Part shown: in pieces, positions 41,627 through 50,989 of the stretch
Layout of the letters: the number at the start of each line of letters is the position of its first letter
Position numbering within the stretch: the first letter of the stretch is position 1
Source of the DNA: Mycolicibacterium tokaiense
GTDB lineage: Bacteria > Actinomycetota > Actinomycetes > Mycobacteriales > Mycobacteriaceae
Direction: 5' to 3'
Length of the DNA: 64,000 nucleotides
NCBI RefSeq assembly: GCF_010725885.1
Contig: NZ_AP022600.1
Span: forward strand, 5,270,001-5,334,000
Position numbers and translations under genes: made by a program
The notes under the pieces: generated by a model
What the model was told of the DNA's origin: nothing
The model's database searches: none
Seen by the model: only the letters and a program-made list of their open reading frames with translations

Positions 41627-42517
41627 ATGTCGATGGTGCAGGTTCTCTCAGGAGGTGCGCCGCCCGCGAGTCGGACGGCGCCCTCGGGCAGTCCCTCGGA
41701 GCGCCGCGGCAGCCTGGCGCTGCTGTTGCCGGCGATCGTCTTGATTCTCGGAGTGTTCGCCCTCCCGCTGGTGGTGATGGTGTGGCGGGCCTTCAGCGAT
41801 CCAGTGCTGGGTCTGGAGAACTTCCAGTGGTACCTCGGGGACGCCACCCAGCGGCGGGTGCTGTTGCGCACCTTCACCACCGGCATCGAGGTGACGATCA
41901 TCTGCCTGCTGCTGGGCTACCCCTTCGCCTACGCGATGGTGGCGTTCGGGCCGAAGATGCGCATGCTGCTCACTGTCATTGTGCTGGTGCCGTTTTGGAC
42001 CAGCCTGATGGTGCGCACGTTCGCCTGGGTGATCCTGTTGCAGGACGGTGGCCCCATGCAGCAGCTGCTCTCGACGGTGGGCCTCGGTGACGTGCAGCTG
42101 ATCCGCACCAACCTGGGGGTGGTGATCGGCATGAGCCAGATCCTGCTGCCGTTTATGGTGCTGCCCCTGTACGCGGTGATGTCCGGCATCGACCGCCGCC
42201 TGGTGCTGGCCTCGTCCAGTCTGGGCGCACGTCCGGTGGTGTCGTTCTTCCGGGTGTGGCTCCCGCTGTCCGCAACGGGGATCGGCGCCGGGTGCCTGAT
42301 GGCCTTCATCAGCAGCCTCGGCTTCTACGTGACCCCGGCGCTGCTGGGTGCACCCGATGACGCCTTGATCAGCCAGCAGATCTACGGACAGGTGACCAGC
42401 ATGCTGGCCTGGGGACGCGGCGGCGCCATGGGCGTGGTGCTGCTGCTGATCACCCTCCTGGTCCTGGTGGTCCTGATGTATCTGTTGCGACGCGGCCGGA
42501 AGGAGCAGACCGCATGA
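41627..42517 (+). CDS. ABC transporter permease (PotB-like)
   Basis: 296 residues, six membrane helices with a cytoplasmic leader of about 30 residues. The transport signature region LASSSLGARPVVSFFRVWLPLSATGIGAG matches the EAA loop of polyamine permeases. AGGAGG occurs just after the ATG, so a slightly later start cannot be excluded. The stop overlaps the next permease start by 4 bp (ATGA). Confidence 0.93.
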   Translation: MSMVQVLSGGAPPASRTAPSGSPSERRGSLALLLPAIVLILGVFALPLVVMVWRAFSDPVLGLENFQWYLGDATQRRVLLRTFTTGIEVTIICLLLGYPFAYAMVAFGPKMRMLLTVIVLVPFWTSLMVRTFAWVILLQDGGPMQQLLSTVGLGDVQLIRTNLGVVIGMSQILLPFMVLPLYAVMSGIDRRLVLASSSLGARPVVSFFRVWLPLSATGIGAGCLMAFISSLGFYVTPALLGAPDDALISQQIYGQVTSMLAWGRGGAMGVVLLLITLLVLVVLMYLLRRGRKEQTA

Positions 42518-43314
42518 CCCGCAAGATCACTGCGATGTGGCGTGGGTTGCTGCTGCTGTTCTGTGCAGTGGTGTCCCTGTGGCTGATCGCCCCCTCGCTG
42601 ATCGTCATTCCACTGAGCTTCACCGATCGGCCATCGTTCGCCTTTCCGCCGAATGGGTGGTCCACGCAGTGGTACGCCAACTTCTTCAGCGATCAGTCGT
42701 GGCTGGCCGCGTTGCAGGCGAGCCTGGTGGTCGGCGTGCAGGTCACCATCGTGGCCACCGTCTGCGGCACCGCGGCGGCGGTGGCACTGAGCCGCAACCG
42801 GATTCCGGGTCAGCAGGGCATCCGCGCACTCCTGTTGGCGCCCATGATCGTTCCGGTGATCGTCGTGGCCATCGGGCTCTACGCGCTGTTCCTGCGGCTG
42901 AACCTGCTGGGGACCACGCTCGGCTTCGTGACCGCGCACAGCGTTTTGGCGCTGCCGTTCGTCATCATCCCTGTGATGGCCAGTCTGCAGGGTTTCGACC
43001 GGCGCCTCGAGGACGCCGCGGCGATCTGCGGTGCGGGCCGGTGGCAGACGTTCCGCACGGTGACGCTGCCCTCGGTGGCACCGGGAGTGCTGTCCGGGGC
43101 CCTGTTCGCCTTCGCCACCAGTTTCGACGAGGTGGTGTTGTCGCTGTTCATCCAGAGCCCGTATCTGCAAACGCTGCCGGTGAAGATGTATGCGTCGGTC
43201 ACCCGCGACACCGATCCGACGATCGCCGCCGCGGCCACCTTGATCCTTGCCCTGACGACGGGATTGACTGTCGTGGCGGGCATCTACACCAGTTGGAGAA
43301 ACCGTGCCCGCTGA
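42514..43314 (+). CDS. ABC transporter permease (PotC-like)
   Basis: 266 residues, six membrane helices, EAA loop LEDAAAICGAGRWQTFRTVTLP. It forms the second half of the membrane channel with the preceding gene. The 3' end overlaps the ATPase start by 11 bp. Confidence 0.93.
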   Translation: MTRKITAMWRGLLLLFCAVVSLWLIAPSLIVIPLSFTDRPSFAFPPNGWSTQWYANFFSDQSWLAALQASLVVGVQVTIVATVCGTAAAVALSRNRIPGQQGIRALLLAPMIVPVIVVAIGLYALFLRLNLLGTTLGFVTAHSVLALPFVIIPVMASLQGFDRRLEDAAAICGAGRWQTFRTVTLPSVAPGVLSGALFAFATSFDEVVLSLFIQSPYLQTLPVKMYASVTRDTDPTIAAAATLILALTTGLTVVAGIYTSWRNRAR

Positions 43315-44395
43315 CCAGACCCCGCACGGCGCATCGATCGAGATGCGCGGACTGACCAAGAGATACGGTGCCATCACCGCGGTCGACTCCATCGACCTGG
43401 AGGCCCGCCCCGGCGAATTCCTGACCCTGCTCGGGCCGAGCGGTTCAGGCAAGACCACCACGTTGAACATGATCGCCGGCTTCGTCGACGTCACCGAGGG
43501 CGACCTGCGCATCGACGGCCGACCCGTGTCCGACCTGCCGCCGTTTCGCCGCAACATCGGCATGGTGTTCCAGCACTACGCTCTCTTCCCGCACATGACG
43601 GTGGCCGACAACGTGGAATACCCTCTGCGGCAACGCAAGGTGGGCAAGGAGCAACGCCGAGTCAAAGTGGCGCAAGCGCTGGAGACCGTGGGACTGGCGG
43701 CGTTCGGCAAGCGGATGCCCAAAGCGCTCTCCGGCGGCCAGCAACAGCGGGTGGCGCTGGCCAGGGCCATGGTGTACGACCCGCAGGTCCTGCTGATGGA
43801 CGAACCGCTCGGTGCACTGGACAAGAAACTGCGTGACGCACTGCAATTGGAGATCAAGCGCATCCACGGCGAGCTCGGCACCACGTTCGTCTACGTCACC
43901 CACGACCAGGACGAGGCATTGGTGCTCTCGGACCGGATCGCGGTGTTCAACAACGCGCGCATCGAGCAGATCGGGACTCCCAGCGAGCTCTACGAGAACC
44001 CCGCGAGTGTGTTCGTCGCCCGCTTTCTGGGAGAGTCGTCGCTGTTTCATGGCACAGCAGAAGGCAACGGTGAGGTGAACAGCGGAGGGCACCGCATCGT
44101 CGCCACCCGGGGCGAGGCGACGCCCGGCACGGACGTCGCTGTGGTGGTTCGCCCGGAACGCATTGTCATGGAGACGGGTACCGACCGTCCAACCGCAGTG
44201 AACGCGGTGCCCGGCACCGTCATCCAGGACATCTACTTCGGCAGCTCACGCAAGGTCGAAGTGCGCCTGCAGGACGGCTCCACCTGCCTGGTACGGGAAA
44301 GCGCCGGCAGCATCACCGCCGTAGAGCCCGGCCAGCAGATCTGGCTCACCTTCGCACCCGAGAATGCGGCGGTGCTCCCCGCCGACCCCGCCTGA
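43304..44395 (+). CDS. ABC transporter ATP-binding protein (PotA-like)
   Basis: 363 residues. Walker A GPSGSGKTT, Q-loop VFQHYALFPHMTV, signature LSGGQQQRVALARA and Walker B LLMDEPLGALDKKLR are followed by a C-terminal TOBE domain (about 275-355), the form found in spermidine/putrescine and iron importers. Start is GTG 43304 inside the end of the permease gene. With the lipoprotein and two permeases it completes the importer. Confidence 0.95.
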   Translation: MPADQTPHGASIEMRGLTKRYGAITAVDSIDLEARPGEFLTLLGPSGSGKTTTLNMIAGFVDVTEGDLRIDGRPVSDLPPFRRNIGMVFQHYALFPHMTVADNVEYPLRQRKVGKEQRRVKVAQALETVGLAAFGKRMPKALSGGQQQRVALARAMVYDPQVLLMDEPLGALDKKLRDALQLEIKRIHGELGTTFVYVTHDQDEALVLSDRIAVFNNARIEQIGTPSELYENPASVFVARFLGESSLFHGTAEGNGEVNSGGHRIVATRGEATPGTDVAVVVRPERIVMETGTDRPTAVNAVPGTVIQDIYFGSSRKVEVRLQDGSTCLVRESAGSITAVEPGQQIWLTFAPENAAVLPADPA

Positions 44396-44427
44396 TCACC
44401 GACCACCTGATACTGAAGAAGGAAACC

Positions 44428-45846
44428 ATGTCATCCCTCGCTACCACCACGGGCATCCTGTCCAACGACTTCATCAACGGTGGTGTGTCGTACTGGTACC
44501 GCGCTTCGGGCTTTCCCGCGTCGCGCCCGCCGCTGCCGGGGTCACAGGAGGCCGACGTCTGCATTGTCGGCGCGGGTCTGACCGGACTGTGGGCCGCCTA
44601 CTACCTCAAGCGGGAACAACCTGATCTGCGCATCGTCATCCTGGAGAAGGAATTCGCCGGCTTCGGCGCCTCCGGGCGCAACGGCGGCTGGCTGTCGGCC
44701 GAGCTCGCCGGATCCCGTGACGCCTACGCCAAGACCCACGGGCGCGATGGTGTCGTCACCTTGATGCAGGCCATGCGCGACGCCGTCGACGAGGTCATCT
44801 CGGTGGCCGAGAAGGAGGGCATCGACGCCGACATCGCGAAAGACGGCATTCTGCACGTCGCCCGCAACCGCGCACAGCTGGATCGCCTCCGCGAAACCAT
44901 TCCCTACGAACAGCACTGGGGCGCCGCCCCCGAGGACTTCGTGGAGCTCGATGTGGAGCAGACGGACGCCCGGATCCGGGTCAACGGCGCCCTGGGCGGT
45001 CTGTTCACCCCGCACTGCGCCCGGGTGCAGCCGGCGAAGCTGGTGCAGGGGTTGGCTCGCGTGGTCGAGGGCATGGGCGTCGCCATCTACGAGCACACCA
45101 CCGTGACAGCCATCGAGCAGGGCCGTGCGGTCACCGACCGCGGTACGGTGCGAGCGCCGGCAGTGCTGCGCTGCCTCGAAGGCTTCACCGCCAGCATCCC
45201 TGGTCAGCGCCGCGAGTGGCTGCCGATGAACTCCTCGATGATCGTCACCGAACCGCTTCCGGACTCGGTCCTGAGCCAGATCAACTGGCGCAAGGCAGAA
45301 CTGCTCGGTGATTACGCCCACGGCTACATGTACGCACAGCGCACCGTCGACAACCGGATCGCCCTCGGTGGCCGGGGAATTCCCTACCGGTTCGGGTCAC
45401 GCACCGACGACCGTGGCGCCACTCAGCACTGGACCATCGAAGCGTTGACCGCGTTGACGCACGATATGTTCCCGGCCACCCGGGACGTCCCGATCGCGCA
45501 CGCCTGGTGCGGTGTGCTCGGCGTCCCGCGCGACTGGACCGCCACGGTGGACTTCGATCACCGCACCGGACTGGGCACGGCGGGCGGCTACGTCGGAAGT
45601 GGTTTGACCACCACAAATCTGGCCGGGCACACGCTGGCCGACCTGGTACTGCGCAGAGACAGCGCCTTGACCCGGCTGCCGTGGGTGGGGCGTCGGGTGC
45701 GCCGTTGGGAGCCGGAACCGTTGCGGTGGTTGGGTGTGCAGGGCATGTATGCGATGTACCGCACCGCCGACCGGCGTGAGTTCGCCGACGAGCACCCACG
45801 CACCAGCCGGCTCGCCCGCATCGCCAACACCATCGCCGGTCGCTGA
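44428..45846 (+). CDS. FAD-dependent amine oxidoreductase (PuuB-like, DAO fold)
   Basis: 472 residues. FAD motif VGAGLTGLWAAYYL (about 47-60), GASGRNGGWLSAE (about 83-95) and a C-terminal GTAGGYVGSGLTTTNLAG segment are typical of gamma-glutamylputrescine oxidase and related D-amino-acid-oxidase-fold enzymes. It oxidises the imported amine or its derivative, giving an aldehyde and hydrogen peroxide. GAAGGAAA precedes the ATG. PuuA-type glutamylation and PuuC-type aldehyde dehydrogenase genes are not in the window, so the canonical Puu route is incomplete here. Confidence 0.88.
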   Translation: MSSLATTTGILSNDFINGGVSYWYRASGFPASRPPLPGSQEADVCIVGAGLTGLWAAYYLKREQPDLRIVILEKEFAGFGASGRNGGWLSAELAGSRDAYAKTHGRDGVVTLMQAMRDAVDEVISVAEKEGIDADIAKDGILHVARNRAQLDRLRETIPYEQHWGAAPEDFVELDVEQTDARIRVNGALGGLFTPHCARVQPAKLVQGLARVVEGMGVAIYEHTTVTAIEQGRAVTDRGTVRAPAVLRCLEGFTASIPGQRREWLPMNSSMIVTEPLPDSVLSQINWRKAELLGDYAHGYMYAQRTVDNRIALGGRGIPYRFGSRTDDRGATQHWTIEALTALTHDMFPATRDVPIAHAWCGVLGVPRDWTATVDFDHRTGLGTAGGYVGSGLTTTNLAGHTLADLVLRRDSALTRLPWVGRRVRRWEPEPLRWLGVQGMYAMYRTADRREFADEHPRTSRLARIANTIAGR

Positions 45847-45869
45847 GCGGCGTGACGGAGGGACACCGA

Positions 45870-46235
45870 ATGACTGACACATTGAGCGGATCGACCGGGA
45901 TGCCGCTGCAGCATGTCAACGCCGCGGGCGCCACCCTGCCCGCCCCCGCCCCCAAACCGACCAGCCGGGACAACCAACTCGAGGCCGTCGCCGAGGTGTG
46001 GTCGCACCAGGACGCCGGAGCCGGGATCTGGGAATGCGGACCCGGCGAGTTCACCGCTGACCGCTCCGGCGACACCGAGGTGTGCTACATCATCACCGGC
46101 TCGGGCACCGTCACCGGCGAAGACGGGGTGAGCGCCGACATCGCGCCGGGCTCATTCCTGGTCCTTCCCAAAGGGTGGCGGGGTACCTGGCTGATCCGCG
46201 AGACCATCCGCAAGACATTCGTCAGCATCGGCTGA
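45870..46235 (+). CDS. Cupin_3 (DUF861) protein
   Basis: 121 residues, one cupin domain. VWECGPGEFTADRSGDTEVCYIITGSGTVT and LVLPKGWRGTWLIRETIRK are the family pattern seen also in ureidoglycine-aminohydrolase-like proteins. ATG 45870 has GGAGG eight bases upstream; a GTG at 45852 is in frame but less supported. Such proteins often accompany PuuB-like oxidases; their function is unsettled. Confidence 0.88.
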   Translation: MTDTLSGSTGMPLQHVNAAGATLPAPAPKPTSRDNQLEAVAEVWSHQDAGAGIWECGPGEFTADRSGDTEVCYIITGSGTVTGEDGVSADIAPGSFLVLPKGWRGTWLIRETIRKTFVSIG

Positions 46236-46239
46236 CGCA

Positions 46240-47388
46240 GTGCGGGCGATCGTCGTCGGGGCCGGGGCCTGGGGTCTGCCCGCTGCTGCACAGCTGGCGG
46301 CGCGCGGACACTCCACCACCCTGGTGGATCAGTACGGCGTGCAGAATGCCCGCTCGTCGTCGATCGGGCCCACCCGGCTGTGGCGCTTGGCCGATCCCGA
46401 TCAGGCCCGGGTCCGGTTGTCGATCCGCGCTGTGGATGCCATGGCGCGTCTGCAGGAGCGCTCCGATGAGCGGGTGTTCGAACGGCGCGGTCTGCTGTGG
46501 CGCGACGATCGATCGCTGCCCCCGCTCACCGAGACATTGCAGGCATGCGGCATCGACTTCACGGCCGTGGAAGCGGCGGACGTGTGCCGGTGGTGGCCGG
46601 GTCTACGCCCCGACGGCCGCGATGCCATCTGGCAGCCCGAAGCCGGCATCGTGCTGGCCGCCGCCTCCCTGCGAGCGCAACTGCGGTTGTTCACAAGCAG
46701 CGGCGGGACAACACTGTTCGGAGCCAGGGTGGCCGAGATCTCGCCCGCCGCCCACGGTGTCGAGGTGAGCCTCGACGACTCCACAGTGATGCACGCAGAT
46801 GTCGTGGTGCTCGCGCCGGGCCCCGGCGCCCCGGCGATGCTGGCCGGACTCGGGCTGAAGGTACCCCTGCACCCGTACCTCGAGCAGGTGGTGCACTTCG
46901 GTGACCCGACACAGCCCAACGCCTACGACAGCTACCCCGGCCTGTTCGACGGCCCCACCGATGAGCAACCCGGGATCTACGCCATGCCCACACCGGGCCT
47001 GGGATACAAAGTGGGACTTGACGAGCCGCTGCGCGACTACCGCGACGACGACGCGGACCGCACACCGGACCCTGCCCGCACCGCCACCGTCCGCGACCGG
47101 GTGCACGCCGATCTCACCTCGGTGTCCCCCACGGTTCTCGACGCGCAGGTGTGCTCGTGGACCGACTCTCCGGACGGGAGGTTCGTCTTGGACGTTCTCG
47201 ACGGCGGTGTCGTGGTGGCCTGCGGCGACTCCGGGGAAGGCTTCAAGTTCTCCGCGCTGATGGGCGAGGTGCTGGCCGATCTGGCAGAAGGAGTGACGCC
47301 CGACGCGGACGTCGCCGCGTTGTCAGCGGCCCGGTTCGCCCACGGACTGCCCGAGCGGGCCGGCCCCCATGTGCTGGGGCGGCACTGA
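46240..47388 (+). CDS. Sarcosine-oxidase-like FAD enzyme (MSOX family)
   Basis: 382 residues. FAD motif VGAGAWGLPAAAQLA at 6-20 and the C-terminal block CSWTDSPDGRF with GDSGEGFKFSALMGE. Cys305 stands where monomeric sarcosine oxidase and N-methyltryptophan oxidase attach FAD covalently, so an 8-S-cysteinyl-FAD is likely. Members oxidise secondary amines or N-methyl amino acids. GTG 46240 follows the cupin stop by four bases. It ends the amine operon and is convergent, six bases apart, with the next gene. Confidence 0.87.
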   Translation: MRAIVVGAGAWGLPAAAQLAARGHSTTLVDQYGVQNARSSSIGPTRLWRLADPDQARVRLSIRAVDAMARLQERSDERVFERRGLLWRDDRSLPPLTETLQACGIDFTAVEAADVCRWWPGLRPDGRDAIWQPEAGIVLAAASLRAQLRLFTSSGGTTLFGARVAEISPAAHGVEVSLDDSTVMHADVVVLAPGPGAPAMLAGLGLKVPLHPYLEQVVHFGDPTQPNAYDSYPGLFDGPTDEQPGIYAMPTPGLGYKVGLDEPLRDYRDDDADRTPDPARTATVRDRVHADLTSVSPTVLDAQVCSWTDSPDGRFVLDVLDGGVVVACGDSGEGFKFSALMGEVLADLAEGVTPDADVAALSAARFAHGLPERAGPHVLGRH

Positions 47389-47393
47389 CCGGG

Positions 47394-48824
47394 TCACCCT
47401 CGTGCGAAAGTCCGCTCGTTGGCCGCGACCGCTCGTTGCAGCAGATCCGGCTCGGCCAGGATCGACGGGTGCGCGAGCAGGAACGAGACGGCGGCAAACG
47501 CGTCGGTGATCGTCTGGTCGCTCAAGGTGGCCCGGACCACCTGATTCATCGCCCAGCGCTGCTGTTGGAGTTCCGTGGAGACCTCGGCACTCTCGAGCGC
47601 GTCCAGCCGGGCAGCGTCGGCACCGGCGGACAGCGCCCACGCGGCATCGGTCACCACGGCCTGCATCTCGAAGAACTCCGTCGCCATCCGCTGCGGCTGT
47701 GGGTTGTTCACGAGATAGTCGGACAGACAGCTCGCATGCAGAGCCGCTGACGACATGCCCTGCCCGTAAACGGGATTGAAGGACGCCACCGCATCGCCGA
47801 CGGACACCAGACGCGCCGGATAATGCTCCAATCCGGTGAAGTCGCGACGGCGGCTGTCAGCCTGGCGATAGGTCATGATCTCGCGGGTCAACTCCCCCGC
47901 GGCCGCGTGGCCGAAGACCGGCGGCAGCTTGGCGCAGGTGGCGCGGAACTCCTCGAGCGTCTTCGGCGGCCGTCCAGGTTCGTAGGCCGTGAGCATCACC
48001 ATCCACTGGTTCCCTTCGGCCACCAGTGCCGTCCCCAAGGCCAACCCATCCGGCGCGGCCGGCCCGTCGAACTGGGCCAATGCCGTCATCGGGAAGTCAT
48101 CCGAGTCTTCTGTGCGCGTGAACAATGCTGTCGCGTAGTTGATGTCGGTGCGGACCCGGTGCAACTGCGGACGTTGGAAACCGGCGTCCTCGACCCACTC
48201 CGATGTCTTGCTCGATCTCCCCATCGCGTCCACCACAAAGTCGACCGCGGTGACCTGCTCGCTGCCATCCCTGATGTAGCGCACGGCACGGACTGCGCCG
48301 TCGTCGAAGTCCAGCCCCGTCGCCCGGGCCGGCAGGATCGAGACGTTGGGCAATGCCGCGACCATGGTCCGGATCTGCGATTCAAGGAAGGGGCGGGTGC
48401 CTGCGAGAATCGACATGCCGCGGTTGGGCAGTCGCTGTTCACCGCTGAGGTACACCGCCTGCTGTTCGAAATCGACGAGCAACGCGCCGCGCTCCTGCGC
48501 CGCTGAGGTGAAACCGGGCAACCAGCGTTCGATCTGGGCGAACCCACCCGGCAACAGGACGTGGCCTTGTTGGGCTTGCGGGACCCCGGTCCGCGGTGAT
48601 CCCCCGGTCTGGACATCGTCGCGCTCGATGATCACGACGGCGCGCGCATGGTCGGCGAGCACCCGCGCGGCCATCAGGCCGGCGATGCTGCCGCCCAGCA
48701 CACACGCGGTGTCCAGCGTCTTCGGCGGCCGCGGCGGCGGATCCGTTCGGATCAGCCGGTCGAACACGGCGCGGTCGGCATCAACCGCCGCACAACCGTG
48801 TGGTGTTGATTCGTCAGGGTTCAC
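47394..48824 (-). CDS. FAD-dependent monooxygenase/epoxidase (LasC-like)
   Basis: 476 residues. FAD motif VLGGSIAGLMAARVLADHA (about 43-61), a mid-protein VVDAMGRSSKTSEW block and the C-terminal VSVGDAVASFNPVYGQGMSSAAL identify a group of large flavoprotein monooxygenases found in actinobacteria, including polyether epoxidases. The substrate is unknown. Start GTG 48824 gives the usual length; the protein has no signal peptide. It lies downstream of the LysE gene on the same strand (62-base gap) and may be co-transcribed. Confidence 0.85.
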   Translation of the reverse strand: MNPDESTPHGCAAVDADRAVFDRLIRTDPPPRPPKTLDTACVLGGSIAGLMAARVLADHARAVVIIERDDVQTGGSPRTGVPQAQQGHVLLPGGFAQIERWLPGFTSAAQERGALLVDFEQQAVYLSGEQRLPNRGMSILAGTRPFLESQIRTMVAALPNVSILPARATGLDFDDGAVRAVRYIRDGSEQVTAVDFVVDAMGRSSKTSEWVEDAGFQRPQLHRVRTDINYATALFTRTEDSDDFPMTALAQFDGPAAPDGLALGTALVAEGNQWMVMLTAYEPGRPPKTLEEFRATCAKLPPVFGHAAAGELTREIMTYRQADSRRRDFTGLEHYPARLVSVGDAVASFNPVYGQGMSSAALHASCLSDYLVNNPQPQRMATEFFEMQAVVTDAAWALSAGADAARLDALESAEVSTELQQQRWAMNQVVRATLSDQTITDAFAAVSFLLAHPSILAEPDLLQRAVAANERTFARG

Positions 48825-48886
48825 GTGGGTTTCAACGGCGGGGACCGTTGCGGGCGATCACTTTTCCGCCCTCAGCGTAATCGCGA

Positions 48887-49531
48887 TCAGGCGGGCTGCC
48901 TGCTGGTCGCGAAATACACAGCGAACCCGATCAGACACGCGCCCGTCGTTCGCTGGATGTTGCGGTCGGTCCGCGTCGACACCGAGGCACGGCGCAGATA
49001 GCTCCCCATCACCGCGTAACCGATTGCAACCACGAACTCCACCACCAGGTAGACCAGCCCGACGGCGAGGAGCCCGCCGGTGATGGATCCTGCGCCGGAG
49101 ACGAATTGGGGCAACAGAGCGGCGAACAGCAGCACCGCCTTGGGATTGGTGCCCGCCACCAGGAACTCCTCACGACCGAGCGCCCATGCGCCGCGCACCG
49201 GCCGGGCAAGGTCCTCCGGATCGCCGTCGTCAGCTCGCGAACGGGTGCGCCAGGACGACCACAACGTCTGTACCCCGAGATAGAGCAGGTAGGCCACACC
49301 GATCCACTTGACGGCGGTGAAGAGCTGTTCGGACCGGAGCAGCAATGTGCCGAGACCAGCGCTGACCAGCACGACCATCACTGCAAAGGCGGCAAGCCTA
49401 CCTACGACAGCGAGCAGGGCGAGCCGCGGTCCCACCTGGTACGCGTTCCGCAGGCCGAGCAGCTGATTGGCCCCCGGAACGGCAGAGATGGCGAATGACG
49501 CCAGCAGAAATGCCGGCCAGTCGATGATCAT
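48887..49531 (-). CDS. LysE-family translocator (RhtB type)
   Basis: 214 residues with five to six membrane segments. PGANQLLGLRNAYQVGPRLALLAVVG corresponds to the P-G-P/A motif of RhtB-type amino-acid exporters, and GTNPKAVLLFAALLPQFV is the second conserved block. It would export amino acids or small polar metabolites. Start at ATG 49531; a GTG at 49555 would add eight residues. It lies 51 bases downstream of the GH1 gene on the same strand. Confidence 0.88.
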   Translation of the reverse strand: MIIDWPAFLLASFAISAVPGANQLLGLRNAYQVGPRLALLAVVGRLAAFAVMVVLVSAGLGTLLLRSEQLFTAVKWIGVAYLLYLGVQTLWSSWRTRSRADDGDPEDLARPVRGAWALGREEFLVAGTNPKAVLLFAALLPQFVSGAGSITGGLLAVGLVYLVVEFVVAIGYAVMGSYLRRASVSTRTDRNIQRTTGACLIGFAVYFATSRQPA

Positions 49532-49582
49532 GGGCGGAATTGGTACCGCACGCAAGCAATCTGGTCAAGATGAATCACAGGC

Positions 49583-50989
49583 TCACCTGACCTCCAGGGG
49601 CTCGGCCAGCCCATTGCGCCGGGTCACCTCGGCGAACCACCGCGCGCTGTCTTTGGGGGTGCGGGCCTGGGTCGCATAGTCGACGTGGATCAGCCCGAAC
49701 CGCTTGTCATAGCCGTAGGCCCACTCGAAATTGTCCAAGAGGGTCCACACGAAGTAGCCGCGGACATCCGCGCCGTCCTCCACTGCCTGCAGCGTGGCAC
49801 GGAAGTGGCTGTCCAGAAAACTGATTCGATCGTTGTCGCGAATCGCGCCGTCCTCGTCGCGCACGTCGTCGAAGGCCGCCCCGTTCTCGGTGACGTAGAT
49901 CGGTACCGGGCCGTAGTCGCGGTGAACCCAGGTGAGCACGTCGGAGAGCCCGGACGGGTCGATCTCCCATCCCATCGCCGTCGTCGGCAAGTCGGTGCGC
50001 ACCGGCTCGACGTCGGTGCTGCCCACCCAGGCCCGGGCGTGCGGATCGGCAGCCGGTGCTCCGGTGCCAGCCCGCACGAACTCCCGGAAGTAGTAGTTGA
50101 CGCCGAGGAAGTCGATCGGGGCGGCGATGACCGCCGCGTCGCCGTCCTGCGCGAACCCGAAATCGCTGATGGCCGCCACATCGGCCGGCAGGTCGTCGGG
50201 ATAGTGACCCCGAAACAGACTGTCCAGGAACAGTCGATTGGAGACAGCGTCCACCCGGCGCGCGGCGTCGACGTCGGCCGGATCCTCGGTCGCCGGAGAG
50301 ACCGGCGTCAGATTCAGCGTGATGCCCAGCTGCGAACTGCTGTCTTGAGCGCGCATGGCTGCCACGGCCAAGCCGTGTCCGAGCATCAGGTGATGGGCCG
50401 CCGCCAGTGCGGCCGCGGGCTCAGTGCGCCCCGGTGCGTGCGCCCCCGCCGCGTAGCCCAGAAATGCCGAGCACCACGGCTCGTTGAGTGTGGTCCAGTG
50501 CGCGATCGTGTCGTGTAATTTCTCGTGGGTCATCGCCGCGTACTCCGCGAAACGTTCTGCGGTGTCGCGCACCGGCCACCCCCCGGCGTCTTCGAGCGCC
50601 TGCGGCAGATCCCAGTGATACAGCGTGACCCACGGTTGGATGCCATGGGCGAGCAGTTCATCGACCAGGCGGGTGTAGAAATCCAGCCCGTCGGCATTGA
50701 TGGCGCCCTTGCCGTCGGGTTGTAGCCGCGGCCAGGCCAGCGAGAAGCGGTAGTGCGTGACGCCGAGGTCGGCCAGCAGCCCGACGTCCTCTCGGTAACG
50801 GTGGTAGTGGTCATCTGCGATGTCGCCGGTGTCGCCGTTGTGGACAGCGCCGGGCCTGCGCGAGAACGTATCCCAGATCGATGGTTGCCGGCCGCCGACG
50901 GTGACCGCGCCTTCGATCTGATAGCTGGCCGTCGCCGTGCCCCACACGAACCCGTCGGGGAAGCCCAGCGTGTGCTCGCGGTTCATCAT
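49583..50989 (-). CDS. GH1 beta-glucosidase
   Basis: 468 residues. Acid/base Glu170 in TLNEP and nucleophile Glu367 in YVTENGA, with the N-terminal FVWGTATASYQIEGA signature. No signal peptide, so it hydrolyses imported cellobiose or other beta-glucosides in the cytoplasm. ATG 50989 overlaps the LacI stop (ATGA), making GH3-lacI-GH1 a coupled minus-strand operon divergent from the sugar importer. Layout parallels the cebEFG-bglC/CebR cellobiose locus of Streptomyces. Confidence 0.94.
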   Translation of the reverse strand: MMNREHTLGFPDGFVWGTATASYQIEGAVTVGGRQPSIWDTFSRRPGAVHNGDTGDIADDHYHRYREDVGLLADLGVTHYRFSLAWPRLQPDGKGAINADGLDFYTRLVDELLAHGIQPWVTLYHWDLPQALEDAGGWPVRDTAERFAEYAAMTHEKLHDTIAHWTTLNEPWCSAFLGYAAGAHAPGRTEPAAALAAAHHLMLGHGLAVAAMRAQDSSSQLGITLNLTPVSPATEDPADVDAARRVDAVSNRLFLDSLFRGHYPDDLPADVAAISDFGFAQDGDAAVIAAPIDFLGVNYYFREFVRAGTGAPAADPHARAWVGSTDVEPVRTDLPTTAMGWEIDPSGLSDVLTWVHRDYGPVPIYVTENGAAFDDVRDEDGAIRDNDRISFLDSHFRATLQAVEDGADVRGYFVWTLLDNFEWAYGYDKRFGLIHVDYATQARTPKDSARWFAEVTRRNGLAEPLEVR

